From a virus: 37,022 bases of DNA. The stretch lies in the IMG/VR virus record IMGVR_UViG_3300020411_003284, positions 1-37,022 of that record; one strand, written 5' to 3'. Positions 7,011 through 14,401 of this stretch are shown piece by piece. The notes beneath the pieces were generated by a model. That model saw only the letters and a list, made by a program, of their open reading frames with translations. It had not been told where the DNA came from and did not search any database. How positions within the stretch are numbered: position 1 is the first letter of the stretch; every line of letters starts with the position of its first letter. A program made the position numbers and the translations under genes.

Positions 7011-7809
7011 GATTTATGTATAGCGGGCCAGGTCTATATTGCTCAAGCTCCGCTGCCTCATAATGACGCCAAAGCGTTTTTGTTGTTCGTATATTTGCCC
7101 ATTTCATTACAGATTTAGGCGGGTAATGTTCATGTATCCATCGGTTTATGCAGGCATTGCGTAGCTCCTTATAGTTCATTGGCTCACAGCCTGCTGCAAG
7201 AACCATGTTTCTTAGTTCGTGATTCCATGCTCTTCTTATATGAGAACTATCCAGTTTGCTGGAGCGAACCATGAAAGCAATAAGCAAGTGCATCTCTTCA
7301 AGAGTGTGATGATCTGGAATTGGAGCGTTGAACACCAACATATTGTGGTCGTCAATATCTGAGGGCGCAAGATGTAGTACCTGCTCTATCCGAAGACCGC
7401 AGGCCCAGATCGTTTTCACTAGGTGGCCCGATCCCGTGTTTGGATCAGAATGCTTTACCATTTCTTCGACAAGAGAGGTTGTAACGTTCGGCACAACAAT
7501 ATCTGCAAGGTTAGGATAAGCAGGCGTAATGATTTCTCTGGTCGGATTCTTTACTGGATATTGATCGCAAACCCAATTCCAGAACCCCTTCACTATATTA
7601 ATTCTCTTTATCCTTTTATGCGCCCCGCCAGGTTCCGCCTGAAGAAACTCATATATATCGTAAGTAGTTACATCCTTTATTTTGTCTTTCTCTATCCATC
7701 CTTGCATCGTGGTAAGCACTCTTGTCTGCTCAGCCACGTAGGGTTTTGAGAGTCTTCGCTTCCTGCAAAGCCTAAGATAATCAGCAATCAAAGTTTTCAA
7801 TAATTTCAT
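6994..7809 (-). CDS. Divergent tyrosine recombinase / phage integrase-like protein
   Basis: The protein has 271 residues, with a SAM-like N-terminal core-binding half (residues 1-95, DYLRLCRKRRLSKPYV...) and a C-terminal catalytic-like half. Visible active-site candidates are Arg140 in WACGLRIEQVLHL (standard box I), Lys214 and Arg217 in NYKELRNA (box II, usually HxxR), Trp237 where a His or Trp is normal, and Tyr250 in TLWRHYEA. The Trp237-Tyr250 spacing of 13 is longer than the usual 9-10, so the nucleophile assignment is uncertain. The ATG overlaps the ATPase stop (ATGA), placing it in the recT operon. It could integrate the phage, resolve genome multimers, or be degenerate. No att site could be seen. 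Confidence 0.7.
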   Translation of the reverse strand: MKLLKTLIADYLRLCRKRRLSKPYVAEQTRVLTTMQGWIEKDKIKDVTTYDIYEFLQAEPGGAHKRIKRINIVKGFWNWVCDQYPVKNPTREIITPAYPNLADIVVPNVTTSLVEEMVKHSDPNTGSGHLVKTIWACGLRIEQVLHLAPSDIDDHNMLVFNAPIPDHHTLEEMHLLIAFMVRSSKLDSSHIRRAWNHELRNMVLAAGCEPMNYKELRNACINRWIHEHYPPKSVMKWANIRTTKTLWRHYEAAELEQYRPGPLYINHETTV

Positions 7810-9230
7810 TTTGTAAATGTGTACACTTTGCTTTTCTCTGGCGCAGAAGGAATCTCATCAGGACAGCCAGCAATCATAGCTTGAGATATTTTGCCTGAAG
7901 AAATTAGCTGTTGAACAGCCTTCAAGAAAGGCGCTCGTCGCGACTTGCTAATAGCTTCAAAGCGGTCAATACAAAGCGGAATCCATCGAGTATCCGCAGT
8001 CGCAGCAAGCCCTGCAATAACGCCAGGCAGCAAGGACAAGGTTTCTCCGTCAGACAAGCCGGATATATCGACACCGTTGATAGTGATTCTACAAGCTCCG
8101 TCCTTTATATTTACCGAGCATGAACTCCCTGAAACAGAAGACACAGCAGATTCGAAATTTGTTTTCACCTGCTTTAGTAAATACTCTTGTGATTCTTGTA
8201 GTTTTTCTTTTAGTTTTTTATGTTCTTGTACTTCCTCTTCTGCCAATAGGATGCGTTCTCGCAGGTCATCTTGTTGAGACTCTACTTCTGCCGCTGCTCC
8301 AATCTTTTTGAGTTCCTCGATCAGCAAGGATTGTTTTTTATTGATCGCTTCAAGCTGACCGGACTTATTTTCTTCAGCCTCAATAGCTTGCTGTCGCGCT
8401 GTTTCAATTTCAGCCTCGGTTTCTTCGATGCTTTGCTTGAGTTGCTCGAGCTTTCCACACAAAAAAGCGAGATACGTCTTAGCTTGCTGCCCTGCAAGCA
8501 GCTTCTCTTTCTCTTGGTTTGTTTCCTCGAGTTCAGCCCGAACAGTTTCCTCTGGGCGGTGAGCAATAAACTCAGACTCTTCCTCTAGGTTTTGCTTGCA
8601 CAGTCTTATCTCTGCTCTTGCCTGATTTAGCCTTTGCTTGGTTTCCTTGTTTGCAAAATCAAGCCAGGTCTCCACCGTCATATCCAGGCTTCCGGGTCTC
8701 GCCCAAGCAGGTAGGTCGTTGCCAATGATAGGCACGAGCTCGCCCAAAACATCAGAAATAGGTTTCTCAGAAACAGAGCTAAGCAGTTTGGACCTCATCT
8801 TTTCGGCGGACAAGGACAGAAAACTTTCCGGCTCCCAGACTTCAGGGAATACTCCGAAAAACATATTGATTAGCCCCTGCTGTTCTTTGCTTGATGTAAT
8901 CCCAGGGTTGATGTTTTGCTGGAGCTTTTCTGTGACGCCTCCGGTCTCTGTTTTTCTCCATGTACGCTGAAGCCATAGCTCCTTGCCATTGTCCATCCAC
9001 ACACCCTTGATGCTGATAGCTCCTTTGCGGCTCATGAGAAGGATATCTTTCCCGGTAGACGCTGTGCCTATTGAGCGGTAGGTCTTGCCTCTGAGAAGCA
9101 ACTGGAGCGCCTGAAGCACAGTTGTTTTGCCTGTGCCATTTTCTCCAAACATGAAAGTAAAATTATCACCTGCCTGATAGGTAGAAACCCCTCCCTTCAA
9201 GCCCTTTATTGTTAGTTCAGTAAGCAGCAT
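7806..9230 (-). CDS. SMC/RecF/SbcC-like AAA ATPase, recT partner
   Basis: I chose the ATG at 9230 (second of two adjacent ATGs) because an AAGGAGG site lies 6 bases upstream. The start at 9233 is nearly as good, while the longer frame reaches into recT. The product has about 474 residues. It shows a Walker A motif FGENGTGKTT (about residues 28-37), a long central coiled coil (about 190-365, Glu/Lys/Gln-rich), an ABC signature-like LSDGETLSLL and a Walker B-like WIPLCIDRFEAI. This is the Rad50/SbcC/RecF arrangement with a short coil. It overlaps recT by 14 bp, so the two are probably co-translated. It may clamp or process DNA ends for RecT; no nuclease motif is visible in it. Confidence 0.85.
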   Translation of the reverse strand: MLLTELTIKGLKGGVSTYQAGDNFTFMFGENGTGKTTVLQALQLLLRGKTYRSIGTASTGKDILLMSRKGAISIKGVWMDNGKELWLQRTWRKTETGGVTEKLQQNINPGITSSKEQQGLINMFFGVFPEVWEPESFLSLSAEKMRSKLLSSVSEKPISDVLGELVPIIGNDLPAWARPGSLDMTVETWLDFANKETKQRLNQARAEIRLCKQNLEEESEFIAHRPEETVRAELEETNQEKEKLLAGQQAKTYLAFLCGKLEQLKQSIEETEAEIETARQQAIEAEENKSGQLEAINKKQSLLIEELKKIGAAAEVESQQDDLRERILLAEEEVQEHKKLKEKLQESQEYLLKQVKTNFESAVSSVSGSSCSVNIKDGACRITINGVDISGLSDGETLSLLPGVIAGLAATADTRWIPLCIDRFEAISKSRRAPFLKAVQQLISSGKISQAMIAGCPDEIPSAPEKSKVYTFTK

Positions 9231-10332
9231 CATCGTCCTCCTTGAGTAGCTGTTTGTCTTTGAATGATTTCTCAATACGATTAAGCAGATTATGCCTGCT
9301 TTCAGAGTCTAGCTTTGCAAGTGTAGCGTTTTCACCGTATTCCTCCTGAATTAGTTTTTTGATGTTTGCCCGTCGATTACCGCTGGGACCAGCGGGCTCC
9401 TGTTTCCAGAAGTCACATAAAACATCCAGCTCACTCCAAAACTGTGTAGCTGTGAGTTTTGTGTTAGATTCTGCATCGTCGCTGGTTGGCGGTGGTTGCT
9501 CGGCACCGTCCTGCTGAACCCCGCCCCCGTCTTCCTGCGGCACCAACTGAGCATCAATAATAGAGCTAACCCTTTTTTGTTCTGGGCTTAGAATTTCTCC
9601 CGTCGCCTCGTCGATCACGACTTCAGGAACAGGCTTAGGCTCAGCAGATAAATCTTTAGTAATAAAGAACTCATTTACCGGCAGCCGAGTGCGTATCAAT
9701 CTCTTCAACGCACTGCGGCATATCATTCTCTCCGGCCATTTTTTCCAGCCCGGCCCATCGCCTTTTGCTGAAGCTCGTATCTTCTTCCAATCACGTGCCC
9801 GAAGCACCTCGTAGATTTTTGTCCCATCGTTCAAGACAACAAAAGCATAGGCAGTAATAAGCCGAGCATCGTCAGCTATTTCTATGTCTGGAATATGTAA
9901 TACTTCCGGGTCTTTGCCTGGCTGCCACATGAACTCTTCGCCTTCGTAAACAGGCAAGGCATTACAGTATTTCACTAAGCCCGTGCGATGAGCTAACTTG
10001 ATCCATCCATTGCGGCCAACCTGAAAGCTGCAATTCTTTCCGTAAGGAATTAGATAAGCCTCCTGCAAAGGAGTGTTAGGCTCAAGACCTAGTTGGGCAC
10101 TGTTCAGAGCGGACTCGTATATGCTCGCCATAGTGCATGAAGCCAACTTGGGATTACTTGTAAGCGCAGTCATAACTACTCGCCTGAAATACTCAGGAGT
10201 CATTACGCCTTTTAGAGCAGCTGTAAGTTCTTCTTTTCTGTTTTCAAGAAGACTGTTCATCTGCACGAGCGCGTTTCGATCTTTGTTTGCTTCCTTGGCC
10301 TGTGTTGTTAGTGCCCAGTTTGGTTTTTCCAT
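9217..10332 (-). CDS. recT: RecT-family single-strand annealing protein
   Basis: I chose the ATG at 10332 (371 residues); an in-frame TTG extends 12 residues further but is less likely. The central region matches the RecT family: FRRVVMTALTSNPKLASCT, IYESALNSAQLGLEPN, EAYLIPYG, CSFQVGRNGWIKLAHRTG, and KKWPERMICRSALKRLIR. RecT proteins anneal complementary single strands and catalyse strand invasion during phage recombination and concatemer formation (family knowledge). The C-terminal third is acidic, Pro/Gln-rich and probably a flexible tail. This is the first gene of a leftward operon whose promoter region carries a 20-bp inverted-repeat operator. No RecE, YqaJ or lambda-type exonuclease partner is visible nearby. 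Confidence 0.93.
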   Translation of the reverse strand: MEKPNWALTTQAKEANKDRNALVQMNSLLENRKEELTAALKGVMTPEYFRRVVMTALTSNPKLASCTMASIYESALNSAQLGLEPNTPLQEAYLIPYGKNCSFQVGRNGWIKLAHRTGLVKYCNALPVYEGEEFMWQPGKDPEVLHIPDIEIADDARLITAYAFVVLNDGTKIYEVLRARDWKKIRASAKGDGPGWKKWPERMICRSALKRLIRTRLPVNEFFITKDLSAEPKPVPEVVIDEATGEILSPEQKRVSSIIDAQLVPQEDGGGVQQDGAEQPPPTSDDAESNTKLTATQFWSELDVLCDFWKQEPAGPSGNRRANIKKLIQEEYGENATLAKLDSESRHNLLNRIEKSFKDKQLLKEDDDAAY

Positions 10333-10362
10333 ACTCTCGACAATTCCCCAGTTTACATTCAA

Positions 10363-10382
10363 GGTCAATAGCTAAGTTGACA
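10363..10382. promoter_or_regulatory. Putative operator 1, between recT and the HTH regulator
   Basis: GGTCAA, an 8-bp spacer and TTGACA form an imperfect inverted repeat. The right half is the -35 box of the rightward regulator promoter. The left half, read on the minus strand as TTGACC, lies in -35 position for recT, although its -10 is poor. Three similar 20-bp sites precede the other early units (14382, 15976, 18147). Confidence 0.6.
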
Positions 10383-10404
10383 AATCTTAGAAAGTATCTA
10401 TTTT
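10377..10404 (+). promoter_or_regulatory. Sigma-70-like promoter of the HTH regulator, probably leaderless
   Basis: A perfect TTGACA (10377-10382) is followed after 16 bp by TATTTT (10399-10404). The regulator ATG begins at 10411, six bases after the -10 box, where transcription would be expected to start. No ribosome site precedes the ATG. Together this suggests a leaderless mRNA. TATCTA at 10395 is an alternative -10 but would be only 12 bp from the -35. Confidence 0.5.
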
Positions 10405-10410
10405 TGTAAC

Positions 10411-10638
10411 ATGGCAAAGAAAAAGAAAACCAGGTTACGCAAATGGTTGAACGGTCAACCTCGAGGAGCTATGTCTGAGCTAGCTAAATCCTTGGGCGTG
10501 ACAAGGCAGTACGTTTACAAGATTGCAGAAGGCGATCAAGTTGTATCAGAAGCAGTAGCTACAGAGATTGCTTCCTTCACGGGATTGAAACTTACTGACT
10601 TGTCTTTTTTTACGGTGGTTGTTCATGACCCAGACTAA
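10411..10638 (+). CDS. Cro/CI-like helix-turn-helix regulator
   Basis: The protein has 75 residues with a basic N-terminus (AKKKKTRLRKW) and a typical XRE/Cro helix-turn-helix at about residues 20-41 (ELAKSLGVTRQYVYKIAEG). The rest is a short helical bundle, as in single-domain Cro proteins; there is no dimerisation or autocleavage domain. It reads rightward, divergent from recT, from a promoter with an inverted repeat overlapping its -35 box, the usual place for autoregulation. Related 20-bp sites sit before the other early operons, so it is the best candidate for the early-region repressor. Its 3' end overlaps the RusA-like gene by 14 bp. Which developmental state it favours cannot be told from sequence. 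Confidence 0.85.
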   Translation: MAKKKKTRLRKWLNGQPRGAMSELAKSLGVTRQYVYKIAEGDQVVSEAVATEIASFTGLKLTDLSFFTVVVHDPD

Positions 10639-11101
10639 TGTTGTCTTTGCAATACCAGGCAACCCAGTAGCAAAAGGAAGACCTAGGGCACGAATATTCA
10701 ACGGGAGAGTTCATCTCTATACTCCTGCTAAGACTAAATACTACGAGCAAAAAATTGAGCGAGCTGCGCGGCGCGTTTCCTTACATGAACTAGATCAGCC
10801 ACTCAGGGTGGACATACTCGCAGTAACTAAAAGACCTAAGAGGCTATGCAGAAAGAAAGACCCAGAAGGACTCATATACAGACCATCAAAACCTGACGGA
10901 GATAATGTACGCAAAGCAGTTCTCGATGGGCTTTCTAAATTTTTTGATGATAAGCAGGTTGTAAGCGGAGAAACTGTATGCTTGTATGCAGCTAAAAACG
11001 CTGACGATGGCTATACGCTAGTTCGTATTCGAGATGACCTTGAATCTGAGAAAGAAATAATTAGTCGGCTCGGCCTGGAGATGAAATCCTCATGTCCGTA
11101 A
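10625..11101 (+). CDS. rusA: RusA-like Holliday junction resolvase
   Basis: I chose the ATG at 10625 (158 residues) over a TTG two codons upstream; a GGTGG site precedes it inside the regulator gene. The N-terminus FAIPGNPVAKGRPR and the core KPDGDNVRKAVLDGLSKFFDD are the hallmark RusA sequences, with the conserved aspartates of the catalytic cluster at about 91, 93 and 101 plus the later DD. RusA-family enzymes cut four-way DNA junctions as symmetric dimers, which suits a phage using RecT recombination and producing branched DNA. It is coupled to the HTH regulator. Its last 41 bp overlap the convergent dnaB-like gene with no terminator visible. Confidence 0.92.
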   Translation: MTQTNVVFAIPGNPVAKGRPRARIFNGRVHLYTPAKTKYYEQKIERAARRVSLHELDQPLRVDILAVTKRPKRLCRKKDPEGLIYRPSKPDGDNVRKAVLDGLSKFFDDKQVVSGETVCLYAAKNADDGYTLVRIRDDLESEKEIISRLGLEMKSSCP

Positions 11102-12365
11102 ATTGAGTTCTTTCTTTTATAAAGCCTACTTCGACGGAGCCTGTCGGTCCTTGTCTCTGCTTAGCTATAATGATTTCTGCGATCCCTTGCTTGAGAGTTT
11201 CCTTGTTGTAGTATTCATCGCGGTAGATAAACATAACAACATCAGCATCCTGCTCTAACCCTCCTGACTCTCGCAAGTCTCCTAGTCCTGGTCGCTTGTT
11301 TACTCGAGACTCAAGGCTTCGATTCAGTTGAGACAAGGCGATGACGGTAACATTTAGTTCTTTCGCGAGCGCCTTTAGGCCAGCAGAAATAATAGCTACT
11401 TCCCTTTCTCGTCTTTCGGCTTTGGCTGTTACGAGCTGAAGATAGTCAACAATCACAAGCCCAATATCTTCTGTGGCTGTGTGTTCTCTCGCGATAGTTC
11501 TTAGCTGCTGTATCGTCATATCTGACTGATCAACGATGTGCATAGGAAGCTCTTCGCATTGTCCGGTACTCTTTGCCATTGCGGTCCAGTCAACATGTCT
11601 ACATGTAGCTGTCCTCATATTCTGCAAAGACACACGGCTCTCCATTCCCAACACCCGCATTCCAAGTTGCCGCGCATCCATTTCAAGCGAAAAGAATAAC
11701 ACCCCTTTCTTTTGCCGAGCTGCTCTCAAAGCAAGATTCGTAGCAAGCGCCGTCTTCCCCATTCCTGGTCGTGCAGCTAAGATAACAAGCTCTCTAGGAT
11801 GCAGGCCCGCCATCATTTCATCCAACGCCCTGAACCCTGTACTGATCCCTGTAATCTTAGAGCCCCTGCTGTGTACCTCTTCTACATGCCTGTACGCTTC
11901 CCCCATAGCATCAGATAACTTTACCTTCTTGTTTGGTGCTGCCCTCTTCGCCACCGCCAGGAGTTGTCTTTGAGCTTCTTCTACTGCCGTTGCTACATCG
12001 TTTTTGCTGGCTAACGAATTTATCTTGCTGCCCGCCTCTTTTAGCCTCCTTCGTATCGCATTAGTTCTTACTGCCTCCGCATAGTGCTCTACATTTGCCG
12101 CCGTGGGCACTACTTCGCATAACTCTACTACTCTAGCCCGACCGCCGATACGGTTCAGCATATTGTAATTCTCAAGCTCAGCACTCAACGTAATGAGGTC
12201 GATAGGAGTAGCGGTATTAGCCATGCGGAGCATTGTTTCATAGATCAAGGCATTGGACGCCAGCTCAAAGTCGCTGACATCCAACACCGTGCTTGCAGTA
12301 GCTAGGCATTTATTCTCAATAAGAATACTGCCCAGCACTGCGGCCTCTGATTCGTGGTCAATCAT
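11061..12365 (-). CDS. dnaB: DnaB-like replicative helicase
   Basis: The 434-residue protein is close to the usual DnaB length. The N-terminal domain starts HESEAAVLGSILIENKCL. The RecA-like C-terminal domain begins GISTGFRALDEMMAGLHPRE. It includes Walker A ARPGMGKTAL (residues 198-207), Walker B GLVIVDYLQL (302-311), and the motif 3/4 region IALSQLNRSLESR...GDLRESGGLEQDAD. It should unwind DNA 5' to 3' as a hexamer at the phage fork and recruit host primase and polymerase. It is the last gene of the ssb-led leftward unit and overlaps the preceding gene by 8 bp. No phage primase or dedicated loader was recognised, although the upstream 149-residue gene occupies a loader-like position. Confidence 0.95.
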   Translation of the reverse strand: MIDHESEAAVLGSILIENKCLATASTVLDVSDFELASNALIYETMLRMANTATPIDLITLSAELENYNMLNRIGGRARVVELCEVVPTAANVEHYAEAVRTNAIRRRLKEAGSKINSLASKNDVATAVEEAQRQLLAVAKRAAPNKKVKLSDAMGEAYRHVEEVHSRGSKITGISTGFRALDEMMAGLHPRELVILAARPGMGKTALATNLALRAARQKKGVLFFSLEMDARQLGMRVLGMESRVSLQNMRTATCRHVDWTAMAKSTGQCEELPMHIVDQSDMTIQQLRTIAREHTATEDIGLVIVDYLQLVTAKAERREREVAIISAGLKALAKELNVTVIALSQLNRSLESRVNKRPGLGDLRESGGLEQDADVVMFIYRDEYYNKETLKQGIAEIIIAKQRQGPTGSVEVGFIKERTQFTDMRISSPGRAD

Positions 12366-12807
12366 TACTCGACTTCTCGATTAGCTTGAAAGACCAACCG
12401 CTGGTATTCTTATGCTTTATAGCCCACTCTCGAAAGTATTTCTGCGCTCTTTGAAAAGCCCAGGACTCCGAATAACCTTCAACACTGAGCTTTGGCCCCG
12501 GCATATCTTCAGAGTCATCGTATTGACTAAAGAACATTTGAAACGTGTAAACCTGTTCTCTATCGTCGCTAACAGTCAGCCCTTGGCAATACTGCAAGAT
12601 ATAGACGAGCCGTCGAGTTCGGTCTTGAGCTTCAGCAATATTTGAAATATCGCCTTCTTCTTTGACATATTGCTCAAAGCACAAAGCTATCTCTTCGGCT
12701 TCACTTAACAGTCTGCTAAAGAGCGTCTGTTTGTTTTCTGGTTTCTTTACTTCTTCAAGCAAGTCTATTGCTTCTTGAAGTTTAGTGTTATCGAGATATA
12801 GGGGCAT
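12358..12807 (-). CDS. Hypothetical early protein upstream of dnaB
   Basis: I chose the internal ATG at 12807 because it follows AAGGAG at good spacing; an upstream in-frame ATG adds 10 residues overlapping the previous gene. The product has 149 residues, acidic and largely helical (LQEAIDLLEEVKKPENKQTL; SEAEEIALCFEQYVKEEG; AEAQDRTRRLVYILQYCQ). The end is beta/helical (SVEGYSESWAFQRAQKYFREW). There is no catalytic motif. Its position directly before the helicase gene, with an 8-bp overlap, would suit a replication accessory protein, but this is inference only. Confidence 0.7.
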   Translation of the reverse strand: MPLYLDNTKLQEAIDLLEEVKKPENKQTLFSRLLSEAEEIALCFEQYVKEEGDISNIAEAQDRTRRLVYILQYCQGLTVSDDREQVYTFQMFFSQYDDSEDMPGPKLSVEGYSESWAFQRAQKYFREWAIKHKNTSGWSFKLIEKSSND

Positions 12808-13009
12808 CTTTAGCTCCTTGCGTGTTCGTGGTATCATTGTTTTCTCCTAGTAAATACTGCCTGAGTTCTCGTGAATCGCCAGCATTAAGCAAGATTCTTA
12901 TATTGTTAGCAATCGCCAGCAAGACCAGCTGTAATCGCTTTTCCTCAAGTATCTCTATTCTTGTCCGACTCCGATGGAGTTCTGTTATCTGTTCTTTCAG
13001 TGTTTGCAT
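12788..13009 (-). CDS. Hypothetical small helical early protein
   Basis: The protein has 73 residues with a heptad-patterned first half (EQITELHRSRTRIEILEEKRLQL) and a hydrophobic helix (VLLAIANNIRILLNAG), ending in a polar tail. The ATG has an AAGGA site 7 bases upstream. It overlaps the neighbouring 67-residue gene by 65 bp in another frame and the next gene by 20 bp. Coiled-coil dimerisation is likely; function unknown. Confidence 0.65.
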   Translation of the reverse strand: MQTLKEQITELHRSRTRIEILEEKRLQLVLLAIANNIRILLNAGDSRELRQYLLGENNDTTNTQGAKDAPISR

Positions 13010-13148
13010 TGTTTTCCTTTGAATACTTCTGCCGAAGCATCGCTTCTGTCTGTTTGTCTAAAAAAGAAGGATTGCTCAGTAAAAACATATCCTCCAAGAT
13101 TTCTTTTGTCTTTCCGCTCGGAGCAAATACGGGATCCCAACTAAGCAT
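12945..13148 (-). CDS. Hypothetical small early protein
   Basis: The protein has 67 residues. Its ATG overlaps the stop of the ArdC-like gene, with a GGAG site 9 bases upstream. The first two thirds look globular (TKEILEDMFLLSNPSFLDKQ; AMLRQKYS). The last 20 residues are polar and repetitive (NTERTDNRTPSESDKNRDT) and are encoded inside the start of the following gene, so this tail may be under constraint from the other frame. No family recognised. Confidence 0.55.
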   Translation of the reverse strand: MLSWDPVFAPSGKTKEILEDMFLLSNPSFLDKQTEAMLRQKYSKENNANTERTDNRTPSESDKNRDT

Positions 13149-13959
13149 CTTTTCTAACTCCCTGTATAATGGCTTTCGCGCACTTCGCTATCCGTTCACC
13201 TGATACCTTCAAGTGTTTTTCAAACTCATCCTGATCGGAATTATAAGAAAGAATATACCCAAAAGAGTTATCCCCCATTTCAAAACCGAAATGAGTAGCC
13301 ACGATATACGCGACCGATTCCGCCTCCAGCTCCTTGAATGAACAAGAATGGTCTTTAGCAACCTCGTCATCTTTGCGGTGCAAGATACTATGGGCTATCT
13401 CATGCGCTAAAACAGTAGCCTGCCGAGTCGCATGAAGATTTCGGTTTATTGCAATCCGATGTTCTCGAGGAGAATAATAACCAAGAGCTTTCCCCGTATC
13501 CTCTTCAAACGTAACAGGCACACGAGCTTCGCTATCTTCTTGAGCAAACCGCTGGAGCCTCCACAATAAAGACTCTGGATTCTCTGCTTTTACACAATCA
13601 AGTGTAACCTTTGGCAGATCCTCACCTTCGGTGTCTGCTATATCAAAAACACTCACAGCCCTAAAAAAGAAACTGTCTTGCTCTTCTAGCCCTTTTTTCT
13701 TTTTCAGCATTGGAGCAAGGATTTTGATACTCTTAGATCCTTTACGGACTTGCCTGCCTAGCTTCTTCCATGTTTGATAACCAGCAACCCGCGTAGCACA
13801 CGGGCGCTGACTCCATATCAGCACACAATTACCAAACGAGTAATCATGAAAAGCTGCTTGTGTTTTGAGGTATTTGACCCAGTTGTCTTTTGTGCGGAGC
13901 TTGTTTACGCCTTTGCGAATCTCCGCCTTCCAGTCTTTCTTCTTTTTATCTGTTTGCAT
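13141..13959 (-). CDS. ArdC-like antirestriction protein with zinc metalloprotease domain
   Basis: The protein has 272 residues. The N-terminal half resembles the ArdC/DUF1738 ssDNA-binding domain: FHDYSFGNCVLIWSQRP, GYQTWKKLGRQVRKGSKSI, then FFFRAVSVFDIADTEGE. The C-terminal half is an M78/IrrE-type zincin: AINRN, LAHEIAHSILHR with the HExxH residues His186, Glu187 and His190, and a downstream third-ligand region ELEAESVAYIVA (Glu212 or Glu214). ArdC-type proteins protect incoming DNA against host restriction. It lies 15 bp after ssb, in the same unit, with an AAGGA ribosome site. An early-expressed anti-defence role is likely. A repressor-cleaving protease role, as in ImmA, is an alternative given the HTH regulator. 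Confidence 0.85.
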   Translation of the reverse strand: MQTDKKKKDWKAEIRKGVNKLRTKDNWVKYLKTQAAFHDYSFGNCVLIWSQRPCATRVAGYQTWKKLGRQVRKGSKSIKILAPMLKKKKGLEEQDSFFFRAVSVFDIADTEGEDLPKVTLDCVKAENPESLLWRLQRFAQEDSEARVPVTFEEDTGKALGYYSPREHRIAINRNLHATRQATVLAHEIAHSILHRKDDEVAKDHSCSFKELEAESVAYIVATHFGFEMGDNSFGYILSYNSDQDEFEKHLKVSGERIAKCAKAIIQGVRKDA

Positions 13960-13974
13960 GTTGTTTCCTTTTCC

Positions 13975-14340
13975 CTAAAAAGGGATCTCGTCATTAGAAT
14001 TACCTTGAAAGCCGCCTTCCGACCTTCCCTCTGATTTAGTTGATATAAACTCAACCTTGAACGCGTGGACCTCGTTAGCTTTGCGCAGCTCACCTTCGCG
14101 GTCTGTATACTCCCGCTCGCGGCGATTGCCTAAAACAGCGACCTTGCTTCCTTTAGTGAGAAACTTAGCGCAGTTTTCCGCGTCTAAGCCCCAGACTACT
14201 ACGCGCTCCCACACTGTTTGCTTCTCGCCAGCATAGAAGTCATTGCTAGCAACCGAGAGATTTACGACTGCCTTGCCTTCCTTTGTATACTTTAGTTCAG
14301 GGTCTTTCCCCAGGTTTCCGATTACGATTGTTATTAGCAT
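13975..14340 (-). CDS. ssb: Single-stranded DNA-binding protein
   Basis: The protein has 121 residues. The N-terminal OB fold begins MLITIVIGNLGKDPELKYT and contains VNLSVASNDF, VWERVVVWGLDAENCAKFL and KGSKVAVLGNRREREYTDR. A short Gly/Ser linker leads to the acidic tail DEIPF, which matches the bacterial SSB C-terminal tip used to dock replication and repair partners. This suggests it can engage host SSB-interacting proteins as well as phage proteins such as the helicase or the ArdC-like protein. A perfect AAGGAGG precedes the ATG. It is the first gene of a leftward unit behind an operator-like inverted repeat. Confidence 0.95.
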   Translation of the reverse strand: MLITIVIGNLGKDPELKYTKEGKAVVNLSVASNDFYAGEKQTVWERVVVWGLDAENCAKFLTKGSKVAVLGNRREREYTDREGELRKANEVHAFKVEFISTKSEGRSEGGFQGNSNDEIPF

Positions 14341-14381
14341 TTCTGCCTCCTTGTCTTTGTTGTGGCATAGTCAACCCATAA

Positions 14382-14401
14382 GGTCAACTACGCAGTTTAC
14401 G
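14382..14401. promoter_or_regulatory. Putative operator 2, upstream of ssb
   Basis: GGTCAA, 8 bp and TTTACG form an imperfect inverted repeat, with an extra half-site AGTCAACCCATAAG starting at 14369. The 56-bp gap between ssb and the next gene otherwise holds only the ssb ribosome site. Minus-strand TTGACC and TTGACT could be -35 boxes, but no convincing -10 is at the right distance. TATGCC (14364-14369, minus) is the closest match. Confidence 0.5.

Noticed and set aside
10445-10460. GGTTGA-ACGG-TCAACC palindrome inside the HTH gene
   Set aside because: It resembles operator half-sites but has a 4-bp spacer and encodes conserved-looking residues; not counted as an operator.
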